Below are positions 9,006 through 17,947 of a stretch of 64,000 nt of DNA, one piece after another. The first letter of the stretch is position 1. Every line of letters begins with the position of its first letter. The stretch lies in assembly GCF_003352005.1 (NCBI RefSeq), contig NZ_CP024848.1, positions 257,001 through 321,000 of the forward strand, given 5' to 3'. The translations under genes were made by a program, and so were the position numbers. The stretch is from Oceanobacillus zhaokaii. Lineage in GTDB: Bacteria > Bacillota > Bacilli > Bacillales > Amphibacillaceae. The notes under the pieces were generated by a model that was not told where the DNA came from, ran no database searches, and saw only the letters and a list, made by a program, of their open reading frames with translations.

Positions 9006-9956
9006 ATGACTAAAAAGTTAGCTTTTTTCCTGCTGGTAATCATTACTGGTTTAATGATTAGCTGTAGTCCTCAAAACTCTTCAACCGATGGTTCAACTGA
9101 AGATGTCATACGAATAGGCTATCAAAAAAATGGACCTCTCATTATTCTAAAAACGCTAGGAACACTTGAAGAACGTCTTGAATCAGAAGGATATAAAGTA
9201 GAATGGAATGAATTTCAAGCCGGACCAGCATTGGTAGAAGCTTTAAATGCTGACAGTATAGATTTTGGGCGCACAGGTAATACGCCACCTATATTCGCTC
9301 AAGCTGCAAACGCTCCATTTTTAACAGTAGCAGCTGGAAAATCCAAATTTGAAGGAAGCGGAATCCTAGTAGCTGAAGGATCAAGTATTCTTTCACTTGA
9401 AGATTTAAAAGGAAAAAAGGTTAGTTTTTCTAAAGGTTCCAGTTCCCATTACCTTATTGTAAAAGCTTTGGAAAGCGTAGGATTGACGTATTCTGATATT
9501 ACTCCAGTTTATTTGTCACCCGGAGATGCAAGAATTGCATTCGAACAAGGGCAAACGGACGCGATGGTAGTCTGGGATCCATTTACATCTTCGACACAGA
9601 TTAATATGGGTGCAAAGCTTTTAATCGATGGTGAAGGTTATACAACCGACCGTGATTTCTTTATTGCCAATAAGGAATTTGCAAAGGAAAACCATGAAAT
9701 CATTGATATCGTTCTAGAAGAAATTGAGAAATCTTCTGACTGGGCCAACAACAATCATGGCGAATTGGTAAAAATGCTCGCACCAATTATCGATATTGAT
9801 GAGGCATCCATCGAAATGGCAGTAAAACGCAGGGTGTACGGAGTTGATTCAATCAATGATGAGATAATAAAAGAACAGCAAGAAATTGCCGATACGTTTT
9901 ATCGACTTGATATTATTCCGAAAAAAATAAATGTGAAAGAAGTTATGGATGACTAG
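9006..9956 (+). CDS. ssuA: Aliphatic sulfonate/nitrate-type ABC transporter substrate-binding lipoprotein
   Basis: 316 residues. A lipoprotein signal is clear (MTKKLAFFLLVI... with lipobox LMISC), then the periplasmic-binding fold of the SsuA/TauA/ThiY class: IRIGYQKNGPLIILK near the N-terminus, DFGRTGNTPPIFAQAA, KGKKVSFSKGSSSHYLIVKAL, and EQGQTDAMVVWDPF, all typical of SsuA. It would capture alkanesulfonates outside the membrane for SsuC/SsuB. ATG 9006 has AGGGTGGTAAG upstream and begins the signal peptide directly; the upstream ATG at 8943 is rejected. First gene of a three-gene operon that lacks SsuD. Confidence 0.88.
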   Translation: MTKKLAFFLLVIITGLMISCSPQNSSTDGSTEDVIRIGYQKNGPLIILKTLGTLEERLESEGYKVEWNEFQAGPALVEALNADSIDFGRTGNTPPIFAQAANAPFLTVAAGKSKFEGSGILVAEGSSILSLEDLKGKKVSFSKGSSSHYLIVKALESVGLTYSDITPVYLSPGDARIAFEQGQTDAMVVWDPFTSSTQINMGAKLLIDGEGYTTDRDFFIANKEFAKENHEIIDIVLEEIEKSSDWANNNHGELVKMLAPIIDIDEASIEMAVKRRVYGVDSINDEIIKEQQEIADTFYRLDIIPKKINVKEVMDD

Positions 9957-9981
9957 TACCGTGTAAAAGGAGAAGAGGATT

Positions 9982-10746
9982 ATGAAGATACTCACTAAAG
10001 AAACTGCCAAAAAATTCATTCCCTGGTTTTTACCATTCACCCTGCTCCTTGGATGGCAACTATTGGCATGGACAGGAGCCATACCAGAAAGAATTCTTCC
10101 AGCACCTTCTAAAGTAGTTATTGCCGCAATTGACCTTTTTTCTACCGGAGAATTGCTGAGCAATGTATCAATCAGTCTAGGAAGGGCTTTGGCAGGATTT
10201 CTTATTGGTGGAATCATAGGTTTTGTATTCGGTCTGCTCAATGGTATATTCCGCATTACGGATCTTTTATTTGACACATCCATCCAAATGCTGCGAAATA
10301 TTCCTCATCTGGCCTTAATTCCACTAGTAATACTATGGTTTGGGATAGGTGAAACATCAAAAATATTCTTGGTCGCTTTGGGCGTACTCTTCCCGATTTA
10401 TATCAATACGTATCATGGAGTTAAAAATGTTGATAAAGGTTTGGTAGAAATGGGGAAAGTATATGGATTAAAGGGGACATCGCTATTTTTTAATGTGATT
10501 CTTCCTGGAGCCATGTCTTCGATTCTTGTTGGAATAAGGTTTTCACTTGGGGTAATGTGGTTAACTCTTATCGTGTCTGAAACGATTTCTGCTCACTCAG
10601 GAATAGGATATATGGCGATGAATGCGAGGGAATTTATGCAGATGGATGTCATCGTTATGAGTATCCTCCTCTATGCTTTATTTGGAAAATTATCTGATGT
10701 TATTGCAAGATATTTTGAAGATAGGTTGCTTCGATGGAATGCATGA
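9982..10746 (+). CDS. ssuC: Sulfonate-type ABC transporter permease
   Basis: 254 residues with six helices and the inner-membrane permease EAA loop (EMGKVYGLKGTSLFFNVILPGAM). The ILPAPSKVV segment after helix 1 is characteristic of the SsuC/TauC branch. Follows ssuA by 25 nt with AAAAGGAGAAGAGG before the ATG, and precedes ssuB by 18 nt. Forms the membrane channel dimer for the importer. Confidence 0.9.
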   Translation: MKILTKETAKKFIPWFLPFTLLLGWQLLAWTGAIPERILPAPSKVVIAAIDLFSTGELLSNVSISLGRALAGFLIGGIIGFVFGLLNGIFRITDLLFDTSIQMLRNIPHLALIPLVILWFGIGETSKIFLVALGVLFPIYINTYHGVKNVDKGLVEMGKVYGLKGTSLFFNVILPGAMSSILVGIRFSLGVMWLTLIVSETISAHSGIGYMAMNAREFMQMDVIVMSILLYALFGKLSDVIARYFEDRLLRWNA

Positions 10747-10764
10747 AAAGGAGTGTATGGCTAA

Positions 10765-11535
10765 ATGAAGGTAATAAAGAAAGATAATTATATTCTGATT
10801 GAGGGCTTGAAGAAATCCTATGGAGAGCGGCAGGTGCTGGGAGGTATTGAATTAAACATTGAGAGCGGTGAATTTGTGGCAATTGTCGGGAAAAGCGGCT
10901 GCGGCAAAAGTACACTATTACGATTGATAGCAGGACTTGAGCCGGCAGATCACGGATCAATAATGGTTAATGGTCAGCAATTGACTGGGCTAAACAAAAC
11001 ATCGAGAATAATGTTTCAGGATGGTCGACTGCTCCCATGGAAGCAGGTAATTGAAAACGTATGTATAGGACTCCCGGACAGTGAAAAAATAAAAGCAATG
11101 GATGCTTTAAAACAGGTTGGTCTTGAGGATCGAATGAATGATTGGCCAGCAAAACTATCAGGTGGTCAAAAGCAGCGAGTCGCATTAGCAAGAGCCCTCG
11201 TTCATAATCCTTCCATTCTTTTACTCGATGAACCTCTTGGCGCACTGGATGCACTGACTCGTATTGAAATGCAGGATTTGCTGGAATCACTTTGGATGCA
11301 ACAAAAATTTACATCTGTTCTAGTTACACACGATGTAGAAGAGGCAGTCTCCATAGCTGATCGGGTTATCCTAATAGAAGATGGAGTGATAAGCCTTAAT
11401 CAGCCAATCCTGTTACCAAGACCCAGACAGCGTACCCATCCTGCTTTTTCAAGATATATGGAGGAAATCCTTGGTAAGATATTAAATAGAAGCTCACCTA
11501 AAATTTCCTTGGTAAGAGAGCTGCAGGAATCTTAA
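10765..11535 (+). CDS. ssuB: Sulfonate-type ABC transporter ATPase
   Basis: 256 residues with all ATPase motifs: Walker A GKSGCGKST, Q-loop FQDGRLLPWK (typical of SsuB/TauB), signature LSGGQKQRVALARAL, Walker B LLLDEPLGALD and switch His in THDVEEA. Drives SsuC. The operon has no monooxygenase of the usual SsuD position; the nearest LLM flavoenzyme is 19 kb away at 30188 with an FMN reductase, which may or may not be its partner. Confidence 0.92.
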   Translation: MKVIKKDNYILIEGLKKSYGERQVLGGIELNIESGEFVAIVGKSGCGKSTLLRLIAGLEPADHGSIMVNGQQLTGLNKTSRIMFQDGRLLPWKQVIENVCIGLPDSEKIKAMDALKQVGLEDRMNDWPAKLSGGQKQRVALARALVHNPSILLLDEPLGALDALTRIEMQDLLESLWMQQKFTSVLVTHDVEEAVSIADRVILIEDGVISLNQPILLPRPRQRTHPAFSRYMEEILGKILNRSSPKISLVRELQES

Positions 11536-11552
11536 AGCGTGAACGTGATATA

Positions 11553-11828
11553 TTAGTTGCTTTTCACGCCATAGATAATCAAACCTACACCGAGTACAAT
11601 CCAAATCATTTTATCGAAAGCTATTTTATCTGCCAGGCTATATAGTCCTATTGTTGTGGTGATTATTAATATCAATGGTCCAATGAGCGCAAGACTACTA
11701 TTAATAATCAATGCTTTTTCAATATCATTATATCTCATCATCAAATAGGCAGCTACTATTTCCAAGCATCCAGAAAGAATTCGTATCAATGCTATTGCCA
11801 GAATCGCCTTTTCCAATAAATTAAACAT
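11553..11828 (-). CDS. yqhV: YqhV-like membrane protein (DUF2619)
   Basis: 91 residues, three hydrophobic helices. LEKAILAIALIRILSGCLEIVAAYLMMRYND is the YqhV/DUF2619 opening, followed by the TTTIGLYSLADKI segment. Function unknown; in B. subtilis yqhV lies near the spoIII operon, which is not the case here. ATG start with AGGAGG-like sequence upstream. Converges with ssuB, 17 nt between stops. Confidence 0.8.
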   Translation of the reverse strand: MFNLLEKAILAIALIRILSGCLEIVAAYLMMRYNDIEKALIINSSLALIGPLILIITTTIGLYSLADKIAFDKMIWIVLGVGLIIYGVKSN

Positions 11829-12069
11829 TTATTTCCTCCTGCACTTATTTCTAATAATATATGCCGAGCCTGTACACTTAAGGACTGTTTTTTGAAACAG
11901 ATTATATGCGAAATAGGCGTTAGCCAGTATATAAATCGTTAAAGGAGCTGTGAATAGCCCTGTAATATGTATCAATGGGAAAAATCTGTATGCAAGAATG
12001 ATACATCTGTTTATGTTGAATAATTTTTCCAGGCCTACAAATCATAATTGAAAAAAGGAGGACAAAACG

Positions 12070-12315
12070 ATGGAACAAAATCATAATGAAAAAGAAGCAA
12101 TAGAAAACGCTAAGAAAGTAGCTGAAAAATTGTATAATCCCTCTGATTATGAAAGTAAAAATCAGCTGGAAAAAGGAATGTCTATTACACATGAACAAGT
12201 ATCTGATAGCTATATGGAAGGGACTATTGATGGGAAAATTGATGAGTTAGATAATAATGATGAATTAAAAACACATGATGGTGAGGCAATACGTAGAGAA
12301 GGTTTTGATGAATAA
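12070..12315 (+). CDS. YozQ-like small acidic protein (DUF4025)
   Basis: 81 residues, strongly charged, no membrane segment. The core KVAEKLYNPSDYES...GMSITHEQVSDSYMEGTID matches the DUF4025/YozQ family of small, probably sporulation-related Bacillus proteins. ATG start 8 nt after AAAGGAGG. Monocistronic; a terminator-like hairpin lies 126 nt downstream. Confidence 0.78.
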   Translation: MEQNHNEKEAIENAKKVAEKLYNPSDYESKNQLEKGMSITHEQVSDSYMEGTIDGKIDELDNNDELKTHDGEAIRREGFDE

Positions 12316-12440
12316 TAAATCGAAAAACTCAAACTTACTCAGGAACTAAATTTTTTATACGATAAGTAAGGTGAAGGTAAAATGTGATAGGCTAATAAAT
12401 CAGATTAGTCCTCAAGTTATTACCTTATTTGTAAAAGATG

Positions 12441-12469
12441 AAACTCTTGATATCATTCAAGAGTTTTTT
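12441..12469 (+). terminator. Rho-independent terminator
   Basis: AAACTCTTGA / TCAAGAGTTT stem, 4-6 nt loop, then TTTTTT. Probably ends transcription from the YozQ-like gene; the 12371-12661 open frame around it is not convincing as a gene. Confidence 0.8.
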
Positions 12470-12659
12470 CGTTATAATGAAAATTATTATCGGCTTGCTT
12501 TTTTTAGGCTGGTTATGTCACCATTACTTTGTTACAAGTCATCTGTGACGAGTAAGGAGAAAATGATAACTGGAATATCTCTTTTAATCGAGAATCGTGT
12601 TTTACACAATAGGTCAAATATATTCTCCGATGTACTATTAATTTCTTCAGTTACGGCCT

Positions 12660-13652
12660 AATATCACGTAGAAATCCTGAAACCAGTATCGGATCTCCAA
12701 GATGGTCACGAACTGTTTTTATTAACATGGTAAACCATCTATAATCCCCGTTTTTTTATTTTCATTTGGAATTTCATATTAAAATCAGTTTGATTCGTTC
12801 TGTCATATAAGTGTGACATAAAATTATTTCTTGCGTTTTCTCTTTCTTCTTTTGAAACAAGATTCAACCATGTTTCCGCTTTGGGTTTAAACTCATCTAA
12901 TATCCAAGTAGTCGTTTAAATTGAGGGGAGAACACGCTTCCTGGGTGTCTGAATGGTATTTTTCAAATCCATCCCCCATGCCCCTTCTAATGTTGAGACA
13001 CTATAGCCGAGTGACTTTTCAATCAATTCTAAGCGAGATAATAGATTTTGATCCTTAATGTGTTGATTTTATTTTCATGGATATTCACAAGCGTACCGAC
13101 ATATCGATACGGTTCTCCAAATTCATTTCTTAATGTTTGTGCTTTAGCATGAATCCATTCTTATGGACCGTCTTTTTTAATGCTCTTAAATTCTATATCA
13201 TATAGTTTTTTGTGTTACTAGAATAATGTTCATGGAAAGTATTTGTTACCTTTTCAGCTTCATCTGGTGTGATAGTGTTATACCAGCTTTCAAAGACCTT
13301 TGGAAAATCTTTTTCATTCTGATATCCTAGTGATTTTCTGAAATATGATTATAAACATTGTTTTCTGCTGGGACACCATCCTTAATATCGAAATCCCATG
13401 TTCCTATTTCATTAAGTTCTGTAACTACTTGATGCTTAACATAGTGATTCTCATATTTTGTTTGTAAGGTGCTAATCAATTCATTCATAGAATCTACTAA
13501 TTTATGTAAACAACTATCTTCTGAATTGAAGATAGTTGATTGAAAGAAGGAACTTCTTGTTGTGTTTCCAGCTTTAGTTGATTTATTTCGTCAATTAATC
13601 GATTGATATCATTATGTGTTTTTTTCTTAAACAAACTGTCTATCTCGGACAT
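12660..13652 (-). pseudogene. Decayed PAS-domain sensor protein
   Basis: On the minus strand an ATG at 13652 opens MSEIDSLFKKKTHNDINRL, but the frame soon stops. Downstream fragments in shifting frames still show PAS/PAC signatures: HAKAQTLRNEFGEPYRYVGT (about 13075-13150) and FTMLIKTVRDHLGDPILVSG with FLRDI (about 12665-12735). At least two PAS domains were present; the output domain (GGDEF, MCP or phosphatase) is not visible. Multiple frameshifts and stops make it non-functional. It lies about 4 kb from an intact PAS-PAS-GGDEF gene and an EAL remnant, so decay of a c-di-GMP locus is possible. Confidence 0.65.
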
Positions 13653-13762
13653 AACTAGAATGATCTGGCATTACGTAAAATAAATCGGGATCTTAATTTA
13701 AAACTAATCGATGTTTAGGGATAGCTCAAAATAGAAGAAAATATCCTTTTTATTAAAAAAAC

Positions 13763-13818
13763 TTGACAAACAGAAGAATAATTTGTATATTATACTTAAT
13801 TAAAGATATCTTAATTAA
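13763..13818 (+). promoter_or_regulatory. Promoter and palindromic operator for the dioxygenase cluster
   Basis: TTGACA (13763-13768), 17-nt spacer, TATATT (13786-13791). Directly downstream, 13796-13818 is an A+T palindrome, TTAATTAA-A-GATATC-TTAATTAA apart from one extra A. A closely similar stretch (TATACTTAATTGATATA) follows the -10 of the azoreductase-like gene near 37629-37649. Typical repressor position for a MarR-family protein. Confidence 0.7.
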
Positions 13819-14064
13819 TTATTGTTTAATTAAATAATTACAAATTAAATAAGTTAAATAGGGTGTCCTTCAATAGGGGACGAAAACTAATTTTTCAAAT
13901 TGGACAAGCTAGGACTGTTACAACCTAATTAAATTGAAATGAACCAGTAATGATGAAGATTGGAAAAGAAAAGTCAGTAAGGAAATATCCGAAACGATAA
14001 CAATTAAAGCTATTAGTAGATTATTTATTTAATAAAAATACATGATTAAAAGGAGAAGATATTA
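13819..14064 (+). other. Long 5' leader of the first dioxygenase gene
   Basis: About 245 nt between the operator and the ATG at 14065. It has no open frame of note. A short hairpin GTCC...GGAC (near 13864-13881) is visible, but I do not recognise a riboswitch or T-box. AAAGGAGAAG immediately precedes the start. Confidence 0.4.
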
Positions 14065-15003
14065 ATGAAGAAAACAGCAGGTATTCACCATATTACGGCA
14101 ATTGTTGGTCACCCACAGGAAAACGTAGATTTTTATGCAGGTGTATTAGGATTGCGTTTAGTTAAGAAGACGATTAACTTCGATGATCCTGGTACCTATC
14201 ATCTTTATTTTGGTAATGATGGGGGAAAACCAGGTACAATTATTACTTTCTTCCCGTGGGCTAACGCATACCAAGGGAAAATTGGCGGTGGTCAAGTAGG
14301 TGTCACCACTTATATTATTCCGGTTGGTTCTATGGATTTTTGGGAAAAAAGATTAGAAGAATTTAACATCGAGTTTAATAAATCCGAAAGATTTGGAGAA
14401 ATCTATTTAGAATTTGCAGATGTTCATGGCTTACAATTAGAGCTTGTGGAAAGAGAAGACGGCGAACAAAACAATTGGACAAATGGTGATGTTACACCAG
14501 AGGTTGCAATTAAAGGTTTTGGTGGAGCAATATTATTATCCACTAATCCAGAGAAAACTGGGGAAACACTTGAAGCGGTGATGGGTCTAGAAAAAGTAGG
14601 AGAAGAAGATGATTTAATCCGTTTCAAATCCTATGGGGATATCGGAAATGCTATTGATGTAAAACGAACTCCAGTTGGACGTGGACAAATGGGAGTAGGA
14701 ACAGTTCACCATATTGCATGGCGTGCGGAAGATGACGAAGATCAATTAGAATGGCAAAACTATGTAAGTGAAAATGGCTATAAGGTCACCCCAGTTCAAG
14801 ATAGAAACTATTTTAATGCTATTTACTTTAGAGAGCATGGCGAAATACTGTTTGAAATCGCAACAGATCCACCAGGATTTGCTCATGATGAATCCTATGA
14901 AACAATGGGGCAAGTATTGAAACTGCCGTCACAATATGAACAGTATCGGGAGCAATTGAATAAAGCGTTGATTCCAATAGAGGTAAGAGATTTGGATAAA
15001 TAA
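14065..15003 (+). CDS. Ring-cleaving dioxygenase, VOC family (MhqO/LinE-like), copy 1
   Basis: 312 residues made of two VOC modules. The metal triad of the PcpA/LinE/MhqO branch is visible: His in TAGIHHITAI, His in GTVHHIAWR and Glu in LFEIATDPPGF. Such enzymes cleave hydroquinone-type rings with Fe(II) and O2 and protect Bacillus against quinones. First of three tandem paralogues (98 and 52 nt gaps) followed by an MhqD-like esterase. ATG follows AAAGGAGAAG. Likely controlled by the palindromic operator at 13796. Precise substrate unknown. Confidence 0.88.
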   Translation: MKKTAGIHHITAIVGHPQENVDFYAGVLGLRLVKKTINFDDPGTYHLYFGNDGGKPGTIITFFPWANAYQGKIGGGQVGVTTYIIPVGSMDFWEKRLEEFNIEFNKSERFGEIYLEFADVHGLQLELVEREDGEQNNWTNGDVTPEVAIKGFGGAILLSTNPEKTGETLEAVMGLEKVGEEDDLIRFKSYGDIGNAIDVKRTPVGRGQMGVGTVHHIAWRAEDDEDQLEWQNYVSENGYKVTPVQDRNYFNAIYFREHGEILFEIATDPPGFAHDESYETMGQVLKLPSQYEQYREQLNKALIPIEVRDLDK

Positions 15004-15099
15004 AAAAGAGAACTACTGATCTCTTTTGAGCCATCAAGCAATACGAAACGTGAAAATGTATTTTCCATAGAGAGACGAAAATAGATTGGAGGCTTAATG

Positions 15100-16026
15100 A
15101 TGCTAACAACAGCAGGAATTCATCATATAACAGCGATTGTGAATGATCCACAGGTAAATTTTGATTTCTATACAAAGGTGATGGGCTTACGGCTTGTGAA
15201 AAAGACAGTAAATTTTGATCGACCTGAAGTGTATCACTTATATTTTGGAAATGAAGCAGGAGACCCAGGTACTATCATTACCTTTTTCCCATGGCAAAAA
15301 TTGCCTAAGGGACGTATAGGTACTGGCCAAGTTGGAACAACCAGTTATGTGATACCTAAAGGGGCAAGCAGTTTTTGGAGGAATAGATTAAATCAATATT
15401 CGATTACTTATACGATTGCTGCTCGTTTTGCAGAAGAGTATATTCAGTTTCAAGATCCAGATGGATTGCAAATTGAGTTGGTAGAACGAGAAGACGCACA
15501 AAATAGTAAATGGGAAACAGATGAAATCAAGGCAGAGCATGCAATTACAGGATTTGCTGGAGCTACTTTGTACTCTGCACAGCCAAATCTTACGGTCGAA
15601 GTATTGGAAAGTATCTTTGGCATGGAATTCATTGAAGAGGAACATGGATACTTACGCTACAAAACTAGTGGCTCTCTTGGAAATATGATTGATATAAAAA
15701 TCACTCCTTCTGTTCGCGGTCTTGCTGGTGCAGGAACAATTCATCATATCGCATGGAGAGCGAAGGATGATGAAGAACATGAAAAATGGAGAGAGCTATT
15801 GGAGAAAAACGGCTATAAACCAACTGAAATAAAAGATCGAAATTATTTTAAAGCCATTTATTTTTATGAACCAGGAGGAATTCTATTTGAAATAGCAACA
15901 GACCCGCCAGGATTTGCAGTAGATGAATATCCAGAAAAAATTGGCGAAAAACTAATGCTCCCACCTTGGCTGGAACAAAAAAGGAAAGAGTTTGAAGAGA
16001 CGCTGCCTCATATTAAGGTTCACTAG
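15100..16026 (+). CDS. Ring-cleaving dioxygenase, VOC family (MhqO/LinE-like), copy 2
   Basis: 308 residues, clearly a duplicate of the preceding gene (both start TAGIHHITAIV, and share HLYFGNxxGxPGTIITFFPW). The metal ligands are kept (AGIHHIT, GTIHHIAWR, LFEIATDPPGF). Differences cluster in the second-module loop, so the substrate may differ. Two adjacent ATG codons; the second (15100) is 7 nt from GGAGG and is preferred. Confidence 0.87.
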   Translation: MLTTAGIHHITAIVNDPQVNFDFYTKVMGLRLVKKTVNFDRPEVYHLYFGNEAGDPGTIITFFPWQKLPKGRIGTGQVGTTSYVIPKGASSFWRNRLNQYSITYTIAARFAEEYIQFQDPDGLQIELVEREDAQNSKWETDEIKAEHAITGFAGATLYSAQPNLTVEVLESIFGMEFIEEEHGYLRYKTSGSLGNMIDIKITPSVRGLAGAGTIHHIAWRAKDDEEHEKWRELLEKNGYKPTEIKDRNYFKAIYFYEPGGILFEIATDPPGFAVDEYPEKIGEKLMLPPWLEQKRKEFEETLPHIKVH

Positions 16027-16075
16027 TAATATTGATCAAAAAGGAAAACTGAAATTAACATCGGAGGGACAATAA

Positions 16076-17062
16076 ATGGAACAATTAAAAGGAGTACACC
16101 ACGTTACAGCAATAACAAGCAGTGCAGAGAAAATTTATGAATTTTATACGTATACATTAGGCTTACGCTTAGCGAAGAAAACCGTTAACCAGGACGATAT
16201 TCAAACCTACCACTTATATTTTACAGATGATGTAGGTAGCCCGGGCACAGATATGACATTCTTTGATTTTCCTGGAATTCCAAAGGGTGTACATGGAACA
16301 GATGAAATCTCAAAGACCTCTTTCCGTGTTCCGGATGATGCTGCGTTAGACTACTGGGTAAAACGCTTTAATCGTTTAAATGTGAAACATACAGGGATCA
16401 AAGAGCAATTTGGGAAGAAGGTACTTAACTTTGTCGATTTTGATGATCAACAATACCAATTAATTTCTGATGAGAATAATAAAGGTGTTGCTGCTGGTAC
16501 CCCTTGGCAAAAGGGACCAATTCCTTTGGAGTATGCTATTACAGGATTAGGACCAGTCTTCGTGCGTGTTTCTAACTTTGATTATTTTAAAGCTGTATTG
16601 GAAGAGGTTTTCTTATTTAAAGAAGTAGTTCAAGAGGATTCTTCTCATTTGTTTGAAATGGGCGAAGGAGGAAATGGAGCTCAAGTTATTGTTGAATATA
16701 ATTCCGTTCTTCCTCGTGCTCGTCAAGGATATGGCACAGTGCACCATGCTGCATTCCGTGTAGAAAATCGCGCAGATCTAGACGAGTGGATGGAGAGATA
16801 TCAATCATTCCGTGTACCAAATTCAGGTTATGTTGAGCGATATTACTTCGGTTCATTATACGCAAATATTGCCCCGGGAGTTTTATTCGAATTGGCAACG
16901 GACGGTCCTGGATTTATGGGAGATGAGCCCTATGAAACCCTGGGCGAAAAATTATCGTTACCGCCATTCTTTGAAGAAAAACGAGAAGAAATTGAAAAAT
17001 TAGTAAGACCTATAGATACAGTCAGAAGTACGAAGGAATTTAAAAAAGAGTACGAGGACTAA
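16076..17062 (+). CDS. Ring-cleaving dioxygenase, VOC family (MhqA/MhqO-like), copy 3
   Basis: 328 residues, two VOC modules, more divergent than copies 1 and 2 and closer to the MhqA/MhqE type: GVHHVTAITSS, GTVHHAAFRVEN, LFELATDGPGFMGDEPYE hold the expected His, His and Glu. A charged tail (TKEFKKEYED) extends the C-terminus. Translational start ATG after GGAGGG. 30 nt upstream of the esterase gene, so the two are almost certainly cotranscribed, which repeats the mhqED arrangement of staphylococci. Confidence 0.87.
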   Translation: MEQLKGVHHVTAITSSAEKIYEFYTYTLGLRLAKKTVNQDDIQTYHLYFTDDVGSPGTDMTFFDFPGIPKGVHGTDEISKTSFRVPDDAALDYWVKRFNRLNVKHTGIKEQFGKKVLNFVDFDDQQYQLISDENNKGVAAGTPWQKGPIPLEYAITGLGPVFVRVSNFDYFKAVLEEVFLFKEVVQEDSSHLFEMGEGGNGAQVIVEYNSVLPRARQGYGTVHHAAFRVENRADLDEWMERYQSFRVPNSGYVERYYFGSLYANIAPGVLFELATDGPGFMGDEPYETLGEKLSLPPFFEEKREEIEKLVRPIDTVRSTKEFKKEYED

Positions 17063-17092
17063 TCACTTTATATTTTATTAGGAGGGATATTG

Positions 17093-17695
17093 TTGAAACA
17101 TATTTTTCAAAAAGGAAATGATTCCGCAAAACCGACCTTATTATTATTACATGGAACTGGAGGAACAGAACAGGATCTTCTGCCTCTGGCAGAAAAAATC
17201 GACTCAAACGCAAATATATTGAGTGTACGAGGAAATGTTCTAGAAAACGGAATGCCACGCTTTTTCAAGAGACTCGCGGAAGGTATATTTGATGAAAAAG
17301 ATTTGGTTTTCCGAACAAAGGAATTAAATGAATTTCTAGATGAAGCAGCTGAAAAGTATGCGTTTGACCGTAATAATATTCTGGCAATAGGGTATTCGAA
17401 CGGTGCAAATATTGCTGCAAGTCTACTGTTCCATTATCAAAATGCATTAAAAGGAGCCATCTTGCATCACCCAATGGTACCGAGAAGAGGAGTGAATTTA
17501 CCGGATTTGTCAGGCAAACATGTATTTATTGCTGCAGGTACCAATGATCCGATTTGCCCTTCTCAGGAATCAGAAGAACTAAGATCCTTATTAGAAGATG
17601 CAGGTGCAAGTGTAGAACTTCATTGGGAAAATAGAGGCCATCAGTTAACTCTTAGCGAAGTTGAAGCAGCTGGTAAATGGTATAAGCTTATATAA
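17093..17695 (+). CDS. mhqD: MhqD-like carboxylesterase/phospholipase
   Basis: About 200 residues with the alpha/beta-hydrolase fold. Oxyanion motif LLLLHGTGG, nucleophile in IGYSNGAN, acid Asp in GTNDPICP and catalytic His in RGHQL are all present. It matches MhqD/YtpA-sized esterases induced by quinones alongside ring-cleaving dioxygenases in Bacillus and Staphylococcus. TTG at 17093 is 6 nt from GGAGGG and preferred over the TTG at 17090. Last intact gene of the dioxygenase cluster. Confidence 0.85.
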   Translation: MKHIFQKGNDSAKPTLLLLHGTGGTEQDLLPLAEKIDSNANILSVRGNVLENGMPRFFKRLAEGIFDEKDLVFRTKELNEFLDEAAEKYAFDRNNILAIGYSNGANIAASLLFHYQNALKGAILHHPMVPRRGVNLPDLSGKHVFIAAGTNDPICPSQESEELRSLLEDAGASVELHWENRGHQLTLSEVEAAGKWYKLI

Positions 17696-17779
17696 ATATT
17701 ACTATTTGCGTTATTAGACGGACAACCGGATAATAGCGCAATCTTTATATTATTCCTTTCGAGCACACTAATCAGTAAA

Positions 17780-17941
17780 GACACTTTTAAAAGAACGAAA
17801 GAAGGAAGAGACGATAGAAGGTGAGCGAAACTTAGGTGTACATTATGTGCAAGGATTTTATTTAGGGCGACCGCATCCTTTGGAATATTATCTAGCAAAC
17901 ATTACTACGAGATATTCACATACTAACGATGACAGGTGGTA
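17780..17941 (+). pseudogene. Remnant of an EAL-domain (c-di-GMP phosphodiesterase) C-terminus
   Basis: The frame through 17823-17941 reads RNLGVHYVQGFYLGRPHPLE, the C-terminal strand and loop of EAL domains (G-x-x-Y-x-Q-G-[FY]-x-[FL]-[GS]-[RK]-P-x-P). Nothing upstream (17696-17780) restores the catalytic EAL motif. The fragment ends within the ribosome binding site of the following PAS-GGDEF gene. The block 17706-17741 is an imperfect hairpin (GCGTTATTA / TAATAGCGC). Confidence 0.6.
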
Positions 17942-17947
17942 ATAAGG

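Noticed and set aside
12371-12661. 96-codon open frame on + strand
   Set aside because: Crosses a Rho-independent terminator, has no ribosome site and its 3' part is antisense to the PAS pseudogene.
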